In this document: positions 14,891-23,863 of the stretch, one piece after another | Position numbering within the stretch: the stretch's first letter is position 1 | Layout: each line of letters opens with the position of its first letter | Assembly: GCA_031396205.1 (NCBI GenBank) | Contig: JANNKH010000060.1 | Location: 1 to 64,000 of the forward strand | Direction of reading: 5' to 3' | From: CAISIP01 sp031396205 | GTDB taxonomy: Bacteria; Pseudomonadota; Gammaproteobacteria; Burkholderiales; Burkholderiaceae_C | DNA: 64,000 nucleotides | Notes under the pieces: generated by a model | The model's input: the letters and a program-made list of their open reading frames with translations, nothing else | Told to the model about the DNA's origin: nothing | The model's database searches: none | Translations under genes and position numbers: made by a program

Positions 14891-16240
14891 TCAGCCGCTG
14901 GGCGCGCGCTCCAGCAGCGCATTCCAGTGCGCCATCGACCCGTTGCCATCGGCCAGGTCCAGCGTGGCCTGCAGCACGGCCCTGGCGTGGGTGCTCGGCC
15001 ATACCCTTTCGCTGAGGTCCATGAATTTGCCGCGCAGTTCATCGCGGCTGTAGGGCAGGGCATCGTCGCCGCGGTTCGCGCCGACCTCCCCTTGCAGGGA
15101 ACTGCCATCGTCGAGCGTGATGCACACGCGGGCCGGACGTTCCATCGGCAGCCTGGCTGTCATGGACGGATCCTCCTGCACCGTCACCCGGCTTGCCAGC
15201 GTCGCGACCCGTGGGTCGCGCACGGCATCCCAGCTAAAGCTGGCCAGCGCACTGCTGCCATTGACGATGCGGGTGGCGACCGCGAACGGCAGCGAGAACT
15301 TGGCGCCCAAGGTGTTGCGCGGCGCCGGGTCGTTGAGTTCGGCGGCAAACCCGTAGCTGGCCACGGCGATGGAGCGGATACGGTCGGGCTGTGGGAGCGG
15401 GCCGCGCGCCGCGATCTGGTCGATAGCGTCCAGCGTGCCATGGTTGAAGCGGCAGCAGGAGTGCAGCTTGAAGTAGTTTTGCAGCAGATGCCATTCGGCG
15501 CCCAGCGCGCGCACCAGTTCGGTGGTGTCGAACTGTTCGGAGATGATGTTTCGCATCAGCGAGGCCAGCCCATCGTGTTCGCCGTTGAATCCACTGTGCG
15601 CCAGTTGCAGCGCCAGCAGGCCGTTGCGATTGGACAAGCCGGCGTAGGTGTTGCGCACCAGACCGCCTTCGAGCATGGTGCGCTTGGAGGTCGCCGTGGT
15701 CAGGGACGCGCTGATGTTGATTACCGCGCGCATGCCCTCGGGCGGCATGCCGGCAAGGCGCGCGCATGCCGCCGCCGCGCCGATCGTGCCCCAGGTGCCG
15801 TGCGGATGCATGGCAGCCCGCAGGCGGGATGCGGCGCCAATCCGCGACCCGACTTCGTAGCCGACCACCAGCGCGGACATGAATGCTCCGGCGTCGGCGC
15901 CGCGCTGCTGTGCCAGCGCCAGCGCGGCAGGTATCACATGCACCGCCGGATGGCCGCGTGAGAATCGGTTGCCTTCGTCCATTTCCAGGAAGGTACCGGC
16001 AGTGCCATTGACCAGTGCGGCCATGTCCGCGCTGGCGCCGTGACCCAGTCCGATCACCGTGGCCGGCCCTGCCGTGTCCAGCGCACGGGCCAGGGTGCGC
16101 AACTCCGGCTCGGCGGAGCCTCCCAGGATGGCGCCGATGGTGTCGGCCAGGATCCAGCCGGTTTGTTCGCGCACCGCGTCCGGCAGACGCGCAAAGTCCA
16201 GTTTGGCGGCAAAGTCGCTGAGACGATCAAGGTAGTCCAT
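14891..16240 (-). CDS. MmgE/PrpD family protein
   Basis: A 449-residue protein of the MmgE/PrpD family, which includes 2-methylcitrate dehydratase and cis-aconitate decarboxylase. Landmarks are DYLDRLSDFAAKLDF, ILADTIGAILGG, NGTAGTFLEMDEGN, the HPAVHVIPAALALAQ helix, HPHGTWGTIGAAAA, NYFKLHSCCRFNH (the family KxHxxC-type block) and the lid-domain C-terminus. It would add or remove water, or CO2, on a small di- or tricarboxylate in the cytoplasm. The start ATG 16240 replaces an in-frame ATG at 16330 that adds 30 family-unlike residues. It is transcribed away from the importer operon, sharing a 280-base control region with it. Confidence 0.9.
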   Translation of the reverse strand: MDYLDRLSDFAAKLDFARLPDAVREQTGWILADTIGAILGGSAEPELRTLARALDTAGPATVIGLGHGASADMAALVNGTAGTFLEMDEGNRFSRGHPAVHVIPAALALAQQRGADAGAFMSALVVGYEVGSRIGAASRLRAAMHPHGTWGTIGAAAACARLAGMPPEGMRAVINISASLTTATSKRTMLEGGLVRNTYAGLSNRNGLLALQLAHSGFNGEHDGLASLMRNIISEQFDTTELVRALGAEWHLLQNYFKLHSCCRFNHGTLDAIDQIAARGPLPQPDRIRSIAVASYGFAAELNDPAPRNTLGAKFSLPFAVATRIVNGSSALASFSWDAVRDPRVATLASRVTVQEDPSMTARLPMERPARVCITLDDGSSLQGEVGANRGDDALPYSRDELRGKFMDLSERVWPSTHARAVLQATLDLADGNGSMAHWNALLERAPSG

Positions 16241-16420
16241 CGGGCGCTTTCCGTTGGTGGATGCGTAGGCGTGTCGGGCAAGGTCTGGTGCAGGCGTTCG
16301 ATCGCGTGCTGCCGCGTGTCTCGCGCGCACAAGCTGGCAGAGCGGGCGCCGAATCGTCGTACCTGCGATGGTCCATCCGGGGCCTTACTTGCTGCATTTT
16401 TACATCGGGTTTTGCCGGAG

Positions 16421-16449
16421 TTGACTTGCGCCGGTGATCGGTGCATAGT
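16421..16449 (+). promoter_or_regulatory. Sigma-70-type promoter of the Liv-type importer operon
   Basis: TTGACT (16421-16426) and CATAGT (16444-16449) are separated by 17 bases. They match the -35 and -10 consensus at five and four of six positions and lie 71 bases before the substrate-binding-protein start. The 22-bp operator dyad begins eight bases after the -10 box, so bound regulator would block initiation or clearance. Confidence 0.6.
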
Positions 16450-16457
16450 CTAGTTCA

Positions 16458-16479
16458 ATTGTTCTATCAATGGAACAAT
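16458..16479 (+). promoter_or_regulatory. Operator dyad (site 2 of the catabolic locus)
   Basis: A 22-bp dyad with arms ATTGTTCTATC and AATGGAACAAT (nine of eleven positions symmetrical). It is identical at 17 of 22 positions to the dyad at 6190-6211 before the amidase/imidase operon. The pairing strongly suggests one regulator controls both operons. Candidates are the linked GntR/UTRA protein at 21115 or an unlinked IclR-type regulator. Confidence 0.65.
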
Positions 16480-16520
16480 ACAGGTCAAACCCCTTGTCAA
16501 CAACCATCGAGAGGATTTCC

Positions 16521-17738
16521 ATGAACACCACCCATCCCTTGTCGCGCCGACTGATATTGCAGGCCGGTGCCGCAAGCGCCGTGCTGGGCGCTCCGGGGCT
16601 TTTGCTGGCCCAGCCCAAACCGGTCAAGGTCGGCCTGGTGCATCCGGTCAGCGGCGGGCTGGCCTACAGCGGTGGCCAGTCGCGCATGGGGGCGCAGATG
16701 GCGATCGACGAGATCAATGCCGCCGGCGGCATCAGATCCATGGGCGGGACCAAACTCGAGGCGCTGCTGGGTGACTCGCAGTCGCGCCCCGAGGTGGGGG
16801 TCAGCGAAGTCGAGCGCATGCAGCAAGACGGGGTGTCGGCCTACCTGGGCTGTTTTGCCAGCGGCATCGCATTGCCGGCCACACAGGCGGCTGCCAAGTA
16901 CAACACGCCTTTCCTGATCGACGTGGGTGCATCCGACCTGATCGTCAGCCGCGGCCTGAAGAATGTGTTCCGCCTCAAACCGGGTTTCGGCAAGTGCGTC
17001 GACGACGCCATCGTGGCGCTGGGCGAGATCAACAAGGCAGCCAATGGCGTAGCCAAGACAGCAGTGCTGGTGCACGAGGAGTCCGAGTTCGGCACCGGCA
17101 CCGCCAAGCTGCTCGCCGGCAAACTGCCCGGCATCAACATCCAGCCGCTGGAGACGATCAAGCATGCCAATCCGACGCGTGATTTCTCCAACATCGCGCT
17201 GCGCATCAAGAGCCTCAAGCCCGATCTGGTGATCATGAGCAACTACCAGAACGAGTACGTGCTGCTGGCGCGCACGCTGGCGCAGCAAAAGGTCGACGTG
17301 GCCGCGATGTTCAGCGTGCTGGGCGGCGGCTTCAACTTCAAGCTGGTCAAGGAGCAGCCCGACATTGCCCAGTACATGATGGATTTCAACCATTGGTACA
17401 GCCCCACCAATGCCAAGGCGGTCGAGATGCGCAAGCAGATCGAGGCCAAGGGAGGCCTGTTCACCTTCGAGGTCTACCTGTCGTACAACGCGATCATGCT
17501 GTACGCCGAAGCGTTGCAGCGCGCAGCCACGGCGGACAAGGAGAAGGTGATCGACGCGCTGGCCTCCAGCACCTGGCAGCCGGCCATCATGCCGTACGGT
17601 CCGACCAAGTTTGTCAACGGCCAGAACGAGGGCGGCCGGGGCGCCTTGCTGCAGGCCTCCAAGACCGACATCGACGTGGTCTGGCCGAACCAGTTCGTGT
17701 CCAGCAAGCCCACGTTCCCGCGGCCGAAGTTGGGCTGA
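16521..17738 (+). CDS. ABC importer substrate-binding protein, Liv type
   Basis: A 405-residue periplasmic binding protein of the branched-chain amino acid / amide family. The N-terminus has a twin-arginine-like export signal (LSRRLILQAGAAS.., cleavage near LLLAQ). The mature protein begins KPVKVGLVHPVSGGLAYSG, followed by MAIDEINAAGGI and the usual two-lobe pattern. It binds the solute for the permeases and ATPases encoded next. The start ATG follows GAGAGGA. A sigma-70 promoter and operator dyad precede it. Ligands of this family include amino acids, amides, urea and aromatic acids; by context a dicarboxylate half-amide, imide or related acid is likely here. Confidence 0.92.
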   Translation: MNTTHPLSRRLILQAGAASAVLGAPGLLLAQPKPVKVGLVHPVSGGLAYSGGQSRMGAQMAIDEINAAGGIRSMGGTKLEALLGDSQSRPEVGVSEVERMQQDGVSAYLGCFASGIALPATQAAAKYNTPFLIDVGASDLIVSRGLKNVFRLKPGFGKCVDDAIVALGEINKAANGVAKTAVLVHEESEFGTGTAKLLAGKLPGINIQPLETIKHANPTRDFSNIALRIKSLKPDLVIMSNYQNEYVLLARTLAQQKVDVAAMFSVLGGGFNFKLVKEQPDIAQYMMDFNHWYSPTNAKAVEMRKQIEAKGGLFTFEVYLSYNAIMLYAEALQRAATADKEKVIDALASSTWQPAIMPYGPTKFVNGQNEGGRGALLQASKTDIDVVWPNQFVSSKPTFPRPKLG

Positions 17739-17818
17739 CGCAGGCCTGATCGGATCGGCAACCAGATGCCGGCGCCAGGCCCGTTGCCTGACACCGGCCC
17801 ATCATTCGTGGAGGTTTC

Positions 17819-18688
17819 TTGGACGCGACCATCATTGCCGCGGCGGCCATCAACGGGCTGCTGCTGGGCGGTATCTATACGCTGGTCGCATCGGGCCTGA
17901 CCCTGATCTACGGCGTGCTGCACATCATCAACTTCGCCCACGGCAGCATGCTGATGCTGGCCATGTTCGGCGTTTACTATCTGTTGACGCTGCTGGGCAT
18001 CGACCCCTATTTGTCGATCTTCATCATGGTGCCTGCGATGTTCGTGCTCGGCTACCTGCTCTACAAGGGCCTGATCGGGCGCCTGTCCAGCGGCAAGGAC
18101 GAGAACATCCTGCTGGTCACTTTGGGCCTGTCGATCCTGATCGAGAACCTGGCGCTGATGTTTTTCAAGGGTGATTCTCGCACCATCCTGGTGTCGTACT
18201 CGGACACCATGGTCGAACTCGGTCCGGCCTTCGTGCCGCTGCCCAAGCTGATCTCGTTCGGGGTGGCGATGGCGCTGTGTGCGGCGCTGGGACTGTTCAT
18301 GCAGCGTACCGACACCGGTCGGTCGATTCGCGCCGTGGCCAAGGAGCGGGTCGGCGCGCGCCTGGTGGGCATTGACGTCGAGCGCATCTTTGCGATCTCC
18401 TATGGAATCGGCCTTGCCACGCTGGGCGCGGCGGCCTGCCTGATGATGCCGATCTTCTATGTCTCGCCCACGGTGGGCCATGTGTTTGTGCTGGTAGCCT
18501 TCACGGTGGTGGTGCTGGGTGGCATGGGCAGTTTCCTTGGAGCCGTGGTGGGCGGGCTGATCATCGGCCTGACCGAGTCCTTCGGCGGCTTGTTCCTGGG
18601 CGAGAGCATGGGCCAGATCGGCATCTCGCTGATCTTCATCCTGATCCTGCTGCTGCGGCCATCGGGTCTGTTTGGAGCCAAGGCATGA
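17819..18688 (+). CDS. Liv-type ABC permease (LivH-like)
   Basis: A 289-residue inner-membrane permease of the LivH family. It has about eight hydrophobic segments, the N-terminal GLLLGGIYTLVASGLTLIYGVL signature split across two helices, NFAHGSMLMLAMF and the C-terminal GMGSFLGAVVGG coupling region. It starts with TTG; GGAGG lies six bases upstream and no ATG is available. It pairs with the LivM-like permease, whose ATG overlaps its stop. Part of the five-gene importer 16521-21111. Confidence 0.92.
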   Translation: MDATIIAAAAINGLLLGGIYTLVASGLTLIYGVLHIINFAHGSMLMLAMFGVYYLLTLLGIDPYLSIFIMVPAMFVLGYLLYKGLIGRLSSGKDENILLVTLGLSILIENLALMFFKGDSRTILVSYSDTMVELGPAFVPLPKLISFGVAMALCAALGLFMQRTDTGRSIRAVAKERVGARLVGIDVERIFAISYGIGLATLGAAACLMMPIFYVSPTVGHVFVLVAFTVVVLGGMGSFLGAVVGGLIIGLTESFGGLFLGESMGQIGISLIFILILLLRPSGLFGAKA

Positions 18689-19665
18689 CAAGCGGCGCGT
18701 CCACGCTCAAACCGATTCCCTGGAAACTGCACCTGGCGGTGCTGGCAGTGGCGATCGCATTCCCGTTCGTTTTTCCGTCCAGTTTCATGGTCAATTTTGG
18801 CGTGCTGGCGCTGTTCTATGCGTTCATCGGCCAGTCCTGGAACATCTCCGGCGGCTTTGCCGGGCAGCTGTCGTTCGGCCATGTCGCGTTTTTTGGGGTC
18901 GGCGCCTATGCGTCCACCATCGTGCAGATGCGCCTGGGCATCTCGCCCTGGCTGGGGCTGCCGGTCGCGGCGCTGGCCGGCGCGCTGGTAGGCGGCGTGA
19001 TTGCCGTGCTGTCGTTTCGCGCCGGTCTGAAGGGTTCGTACTTTGCACTGATCACGCTGGCATTTGCCGAGGTGCTGCGCATCGTCAGCAACTCGATCGG
19101 CATCACCGGTGGCGGAATCGGCCTCTTGATTCCGATGAAGATCGGCGCGGCCAACCTGCAGTTCGCCGAACGCAGCGGCTTTTACTTTCTGATCTTGTTG
19201 CTGACCGCGGGCTCGGTGGCGCTGGCCGAATGGATGCGGCGTTCGCGCTTTGGTGCCCAACTTGCGGCGATCCGCGAAAACGAGGATTCGGCCCGGGCCC
19301 TGGGCATCAACGTGTTCGCCGAAAAGGTCAAGGTGATGCTGATCTCGGGCGCGATCGGTGGCGTCGGCGGCTGCTTCTTCGCGCAGTATTTCCTGTATAT
19401 CGATCCCCTGATCGCGTTCGGCGTCGACAAGTCGATCGAGATGCTGCTGGTGAGCATGATCGGCGGCGCCGGCACCGTGTACGGCCCGCTGGTCGGTTCG
19501 GTGCTGCTGGCCCTGGTCAGCGATGTGACGCGAACGCTGACGCAGATCCAGGGCCTGTCGCTGGTGCTGTATGGCGCGTTGCTGGTGGTGATCATCGCGT
19601 TCCTGCCCAATGGCCTGATCGACCTGTTCAGCCGCAAGCGCGGCAAGCCCGGGAGCAAGCCATGA
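18685..19665 (+). CDS. Liv-type ABC permease (LivM-like)
   Basis: A 326-residue permease with about nine membrane segments. LivM landmarks are ALFYAFIGQSWNISGGFAG, LSFGHVAFFGVGAYAS, LKGSYFALITLAFAEVLRI, AIRENEDSARALGIN and the C-terminal GGAGTVYGPLVGS. It overlaps LivH by ATGA and the ATPase gene by ATGA, so the set is translationally coupled. The ENEDSARALG loop contacts the ATPases in this family. Substrate is set mainly by the binding protein. Confidence 0.93.
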   Translation: MTSGASTLKPIPWKLHLAVLAVAIAFPFVFPSSFMVNFGVLALFYAFIGQSWNISGGFAGQLSFGHVAFFGVGAYASTIVQMRLGISPWLGLPVAALAGALVGGVIAVLSFRAGLKGSYFALITLAFAEVLRIVSNSIGITGGGIGLLIPMKIGAANLQFAERSGFYFLILLLTAGSVALAEWMRRSRFGAQLAAIRENEDSARALGINVFAEKVKVMLISGAIGGVGGCFFAQYFLYIDPLIAFGVDKSIEMLLVSMIGGAGTVYGPLVGSVLLALVSDVTRTLTQIQGLSLVLYGALLVVIIAFLPNGLIDLFSRKRGKPGSKP

Positions 19666-20417
19666 TGTTGCAGGTATCGAACCTGAGCAAGGTGTTTGGC
19701 GGCCTGCGGGCGGTCGACGATGCCAGCCTGCAGGTGGAGCAGGGCCGCATCGTGGCGCTGATCGGCCCCAATGGCGCCGGCAAGACGACCCTGTTTGCCT
19801 GCATCGCCGGCTTCCTGCCGGTCAATGGCGGCCGGGTGCAGTTCATGGGGCAGGACATCACCGGATGGCCGGTGCACCGCATTGCGCGCGCCGGCATGGT
19901 GCGCACTTTCCAGATCACACAGCCATTCGCCAAGCTCACAGTGCATGAAAACATCGCTGTCGGCGCTTACCAGAAGTACGCCGACCGAAAGCAGGCCTGG
20001 GAGCATGCGCGCGCCGTGGCGGGCAAGGTCGGCATGCAGGCGATGCTCGAACAGCCCGCAGCCGACCTGACCGTGGCAGGGCGCAAGCGGCTCGAACTGG
20101 CCCGCGCGCTGGCAACCGGACCCCGGCTGTTGTTGCTCGACGAGGTGATGGCCGGCCTCAATCCGTCCGAGATCCTGGAGATCATCGCGATCATCCGGCT
20201 GATCCGCGACAGCGGTGTCACGGTGTTGCTGATCGAGCATGTCATGCATGCGGTGATGAGCCTGTCCGACCACATCCATGTGTTGTCCTACGGCAAGATC
20301 ATTGCGCAGGGCAGTCCACAGCAAGTGGTGGCCGATCCGGCCGTGATCGAGGCCTATCTGGGGCGCGGCAGTGCGGACTCGGCCGCCATTGCGCCGGCGG
20401 AGCATGCCCATGCTTGA
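19662..20417 (+). CDS. Liv-type ABC ATPase (LivG-like)
   Basis: A 251-residue ABC ATPase. Walker A is GPNGAGKTT (about residues 34-42). The Q-loop region is MVRTFQITQPFAKLTVHENI, typical of LivG. The signature is degenerate, DLTVAGRKRLELARAL: the usual LSxGxxR is replaced by TVAGRKR, a common LivG variant. Walker B is LLLLDEVMAGLNP, and the H-loop His follows in IEHVMHAV. It couples ATP hydrolysis to transport. It overlaps its neighbours on both sides. Confidence 0.92.
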   Translation: MMLQVSNLSKVFGGLRAVDDASLQVEQGRIVALIGPNGAGKTTLFACIAGFLPVNGGRVQFMGQDITGWPVHRIARAGMVRTFQITQPFAKLTVHENIAVGAYQKYADRKQAWEHARAVAGKVGMQAMLEQPAADLTVAGRKRLELARALATGPRLLLLDEVMAGLNPSEILEIIAIIRLIRDSGVTVLLIEHVMHAVMSLSDHIHVLSYGKIIAQGSPQQVVADPAVIEAYLGRGSADSAAIAPAEHAHA

Positions 20418-21111
20418 GGTGCGCCAACTGCATGCCGGTTACGGCAGCATCGAGATACTGCGCGGCATCGACCTGGACGTGGGCAAGGGCGAGATCGTTG
20501 CGGTGCTGGGCAGCAACGGCGTTGGCAAGTCCACATTGAACAACAACATTTCTGCGCTGTACAAGCCGTTCTCCGGCTCGATCCGGTTTCAGGGTGAGGA
20601 GCTGGTGGGCCTGGGTTCATCGGAGATCGTCAAGCGCGGATTGATCCATGTCCCCGAGGGGCGGCGCGTTTTCCCCAACCTCAATGTGCGCGAGAACCTG
20701 GAGACCGGAAGCCTGGTTCGGGGCCGGCAACGGCGCGCCCACAACCTGGACAAGGTGGTGGCGATCTTCCCGCGCTTGAAAGAGCGTTTCAGCCAGTCGG
20801 CCGGCACCCTGTCCGGTGGCGAACAGCAGATGCTGGCAATCGGGCGCGGGCTGATGGCCGAACCCGTGCTGCTGATCATGGACGAGCCGTCGCTGGGCTT
20901 GTCGCCGTTGCTGGTCGAGGAGATGTTCGCGCTGATCGTGCGAATGAACCGCGAGGGCCAGGCCATTTTGCTGATGGAGCAGAACGCGGTGCAGACGCTG
21001 GCCGTTGCGCATCGGGGCTACATCATCGAGAACGGCCGCGTTGCAATGCAGGGCGTCGCCTGCGATCTGGCGGCTGATCCGGACCTGCGCAAGAACTACC
21101 TGGGGCTGTAG
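20410..21111 (+). CDS. Liv-type ABC ATPase (LivF-like)
   Basis: A 233-residue ABC ATPase of the LivF family. It shows GSNGVGKSTL (Walker A), IHVPEGRRVFPNLNVRENL (LivF-type Q-loop region), LSGGEQQMLAIGRGL (signature) and LIMDEPSLGLSP (Walker B). I place the start at ATG 20410 because GGAG is nine bases upstream; ATG 20404, two codons earlier, is possible. It overlaps the LivG stop by eight bases. Last transport gene of the operon; the GntR-type regulator begins three bases after its stop. Confidence 0.92.
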   Translation: MLEVRQLHAGYGSIEILRGIDLDVGKGEIVAVLGSNGVGKSTLNNNISALYKPFSGSIRFQGEELVGLGSSEIVKRGLIHVPEGRRVFPNLNVRENLETGSLVRGRQRRAHNLDKVVAIFPRLKERFSQSAGTLSGGEQQMLAIGRGLMAEPVLLIMDEPSLGLSPLLVEEMFALIVRMNREGQAILLMEQNAVQTLAVAHRGYIIENGRVAMQGVACDLAADPDLRKNYLGL

Positions 21112-21114
21112 CGC

Positions 21115-21903
21115 ATGGCTCCTGCACTCCCGCTGCCCAAGTACCACCAGATCTATCTGGTGCTGCGCGAGCAATTGCATGAGGGGCGTTTCGCCGACGG
21201 CCTGCCGTCGGAAGTGGCGTTGAGCAAGGAGTTTGCTGCCGCACGGGTGACCGTGCGCAGGGCGCTGGAGCAATTGTCCGACGATGGCCTGATCATCCGT
21301 CGGGCGGGACGCGGAACCCATCCGTCGCCGGCGCGCCCGGCGCAGTCGGGCGAATCGGCCCAGGGTGGGCGCGGCGTCCAGGGCTTGAGCGGCCTGCTGG
21401 AGAACATCGTCAACATGAGCCTGCGCACCACGGTCAAGGTGATCGAGGTGCGTACCATCCATGCGTCGCACCCTGTGGCCGAGGCATTGCAGATCCCGTT
21501 CGGCGCCAAGGTTCAAAAAGCGGTGCGCCGGCGCAGTTCCAAACTCGGTCCGGTATCGCACATCACCACCTATGTGCCCGACGAACTGGCCAGCCGCTTC
21601 GGGCGCAAGGACTTGTTGCGCAAGCCGATCCTGCGCCTGATCGAGGAGTCGGGCGTGGTGATGGGCCGCGCACGGCAAACGGTGTCGGCTCGCCAGGCTG
21701 ACGCGGTGGTGGCCGCCGAACTGGGTGTTGCCGTCGGCACCGCCCTGCTCGCCGTGCGCCGCCTGGTGTTCGATGCAAACGACAGGCCGGTGCAATGGTT
21801 GCATGGCCTGTACCGGCCGGATCGGTACGAGTACCAGATGGATGTGTCGCAGGTTGGCAGCATCGACGCCCGGATATCGGTCAAGGAGAGCCTGTCGGAA
21901 TGA
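21115..21903 (+). CDS. GntR-family regulator with UTRA ligand domain (HutC type)
   Basis: A 262-residue transcription regulator. The N-terminal winged helix (about 1-70) reads YHQIYLVLREQLHEGRF, LPSEVALSKEFAAARVTVRRALEQL and GLIIRRAGRGTHP. The C-terminal UTRA domain (about 95-255) senses a small ligand (GAKVQKAVRRRSSKLGPVSHITTYVP; GTALLAVRRLVFDANDRPVQWL). Proteins of this kind usually repress their own catabolic operon until the substrate binds. It is encoded between importer and enzyme genes, so it is the prime candidate for the dyads at 6190 and 16458. HutC-type sites are often GT..AC palindromes, which fit only partly. Confidence 0.9.
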   Translation: MAPALPLPKYHQIYLVLREQLHEGRFADGLPSEVALSKEFAAARVTVRRALEQLSDDGLIIRRAGRGTHPSPARPAQSGESAQGGRGVQGLSGLLENIVNMSLRTTVKVIEVRTIHASHPVAEALQIPFGAKVQKAVRRRSSKLGPVSHITTYVPDELASRFGRKDLLRKPILRLIEESGVVMGRARQTVSARQADAVVAAELGVAVGTALLAVRRLVFDANDRPVQWLHGLYRPDRYEYQMDVSQVGSIDARISVKESLSE

Positions 21904-21946
21904 ATGCCCGCGCGGCAAGGCCCAACGGAAAACGACCAGAAATGAC

Positions 21947-23224
21947 ATGAGCAGCGAACCATTGCCAGCGCGCACCTTGGCGCAAAAACTGATTGCCCGG
22001 GCTGCCGGCATGGCCCATGTCGTGCCTGGCGACATCGTCAATTGCAAGGTGGATCTGGCGATGTTCCACGACTCGTCGGGTCCGCGCCGGCTCAAGCCGA
22101 TGCTCGAAGAACTGGGCGCCTCGATCTGGGACAAGTCCAAGGTGGTGCTGGTGATGGACCACTACGTGCCGGAGCGCGATGACGAGTCGCGCCGCATCGT
22201 GCGCATCGCGCGCGACTGGGCGCAGGAGCAGCAACTGCCGCATGTCTATGACAGCATCGGCATCTGCCATGTCGTGCTGCCGCAAAAGGGGCACATCCGG
22301 CCCGGCATGTTTTGTGTCGGGGGCGATTCGCATTCACCAACCGGTGGAGCCTTCGGCGCCTACATGTTCGGCATCGGTGCAACCGAGATGCTGGGCGTGG
22401 TGGTCACCGGCGAGCTGTGGGTACGCGTGCCGCAAACCCTGCGCATGCTGTGGCACAACCGGCTGGCCAAGGGGCTGACGGCCAAGGACATGGTGTTGCA
22501 CATGATCGGTCGCTTCGGCATGAACGGCGGCCAGTACCAGGCGGTGGAGTTCGCCGGCGAGGCGGTGCGCGCGCTGTCGATGCCCGAGCGCATGACCATG
22601 GCCAACATGAGTGCGGAGATGGGGGCGCAGACCGGGCTGATCGCGCCCGACGCGACCACCCGCGGCTGGCTTGCCGCAGCGGGTGTCACCGTGGCAGCAG
22701 ACGAGGACTGGTGCACCGACAACGACGCGCCGACCGTCGACCATGTGTTCGATGCCGCGACACTGGCGCCGCAGGTCGCCGCCCCGCACAGCCCCGCCAA
22801 CACGCGGGCGGTGGACGCGTTTGCCGATGTCGACATCCAGGTCGCCTATATCGGCGCCTGCACCGGCGCCAAGCTGGATGACCTGCGTGCCGCGGCACAG
22901 GTGTTCGATGGGCAGCATGTGGCGCCGGGTGTGCGCTTGATGGTGGCGCCGGCCAGCCTGCACGACCAGGCGCTGGCGGAAAAAGAGGGTGTGATGCAAA
23001 TACTGCGTGCGGCTGGAGCCGAGGTGTTGCCGACGTCGTGTGGCGCCTGTTCCGGCTATGGCGGCAGCATTCCCGATGGCGCCCATGTGATCGCCACAAC
23101 CGCACGCAACTTCAAGGGGCGCATGGGATCTGCCAGCGCCCAGGTCTACCTGGCTTCGCCCTATACAGTGGCTGCGTCGGCGCTGCGCGGGCGTATCAGC
23201 GATCCACGGGAGATGCTGCAGTGA
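21947..23224 (+). CDS. Aconitase-family hydratase, large subunit (LeuC / dimethylmaleate hydratase-like)
   Basis: A 425-residue large subunit of a two-part aconitase-superfamily hydro-lyase. The [4Fe-4S] cysteines are present: C305 in GACTGAK, and C365 and C368 in TSCGACSGYGG. Their spacing (60 and 3) equals that of LeuC. Other landmarks are VDLAMFHDSSGP, VMDHYVPERD, GMFCVGGDSHSPTGGAFG and FKGRMGS. Such subunits make isopropylmalate isomerase, homoaconitase, maleate hydratase or dimethylmaleate hydratase. A catabolic locus without leucine-biosynthesis genes argues against LeuC proper. It is coupled by GTGA overlap to its small subunit. I infer hydration of a (substituted) maleate. Confidence 0.88.
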   Translation: MSSEPLPARTLAQKLIARAAGMAHVVPGDIVNCKVDLAMFHDSSGPRRLKPMLEELGASIWDKSKVVLVMDHYVPERDDESRRIVRIARDWAQEQQLPHVYDSIGICHVVLPQKGHIRPGMFCVGGDSHSPTGGAFGAYMFGIGATEMLGVVVTGELWVRVPQTLRMLWHNRLAKGLTAKDMVLHMIGRFGMNGGQYQAVEFAGEAVRALSMPERMTMANMSAEMGAQTGLIAPDATTRGWLAAAGVTVAADEDWCTDNDAPTVDHVFDAATLAPQVAAPHSPANTRAVDAFADVDIQVAYIGACTGAKLDDLRAAAQVFDGQHVAPGVRLMVAPASLHDQALAEKEGVMQILRAAGAEVLPTSCGACSGYGGSIPDGAHVIATTARNFKGRMGSASAQVYLASPYTVAASALRGRISDPREMLQ

Positions 23225-23778
23225 CATCGCCATTGCAGTCCGAAGCCACGCCGCTGGCACCCGCGCAGGCGCAGTCGGCGTCGGTATCCGCGCACCGGGT
23301 CTGGAAGTTCGGTGAGGACATCGATACCGATGTGCTGGCACCGGGTGCCTACATGAAACTGGGCATCGAGGGCATTGCGCCGCATTGTCTGGAGGCAGTG
23401 CGCCCGGAGTTCGCGTCCCAGGTGCGGCCGGGCGATGTGCTGGTGGCCGGCGCCAATTTCGGCATCGGCTCCTCGCGCGAGCAGGCGGCCGCTGCGCTGG
23501 TGCACCTGGGCGTGCGCGCGGTTGTTGCGCCCTCTTATAGCGGCCTGTATTTTCGCAATGCGTTCAATCTCGGCCTGTTGTTGTTGACATGCGCCCGTGC
23601 CGGCGAACTGCAGGACGGCGCGCACATCAGGCTCGACCTGCAGGCATTGACGGTCACGACGCCCGCCGGTGTTGCCTTGCCGTGCGAGCCGATACCGCAA
23701 TTTTTGCTCGACATGGTTGCGGCGGGCGGATTGCTCAACCAGTTGCGACGCAGGCTCGGGCGCGACGTCGTAACGTGA
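23221..23778 (+). CDS. Aconitase-family hydratase, small subunit (LeuD-like)
   Basis: A 185-residue small (swivel) subunit. It begins at GTG 23221, overlapping the large-subunit stop. Landmarks are KFGEDIDTDVLAPGAYM, VLVAGANFGIGSSREQAAAAL (the substrate-binding GSSREQA loop) and AVVAPSYSGLYFRNAFNLGLLLL. In this family the small subunit completes the active site and sets substrate choice through the loop before DVLAPG. An extra Pro/Ala/Gln-rich N-terminal stretch of about 25 residues precedes the fold. With the large subunit it would hydrate or isomerise a 2-substituted malate or maleate. Confidence 0.88.
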   Translation: MTSPLQSEATPLAPAQAQSASVSAHRVWKFGEDIDTDVLAPGAYMKLGIEGIAPHCLEAVRPEFASQVRPGDVLVAGANFGIGSSREQAAAALVHLGVRAVVAPSYSGLYFRNAFNLGLLLLTCARAGELQDGAHIRLDLQALTVTTPAGVALPCEPIPQFLLDMVAAGGLLNQLRRRLGRDVVT

Positions 23779-23863
23779 TGCAGGGCGAGCGCGAGAACAC
23801 GGTGGCATCGACTGCGACCGGTTGGCCGTGCTGCGGACAAACACAAGGACCAGGAGAAGAGAC

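Noticed and set aside
21947..23778. Assignment of the aconitase-family pair as leucine biosynthesis leuCD
   Set aside because: No leuA or leuB is nearby, the pair is inside a catabolic operon with its own importer and regulator, and the small subunit has an extra N-terminal stretch; iron-sulfur cysteines alone do not decide the substrate.
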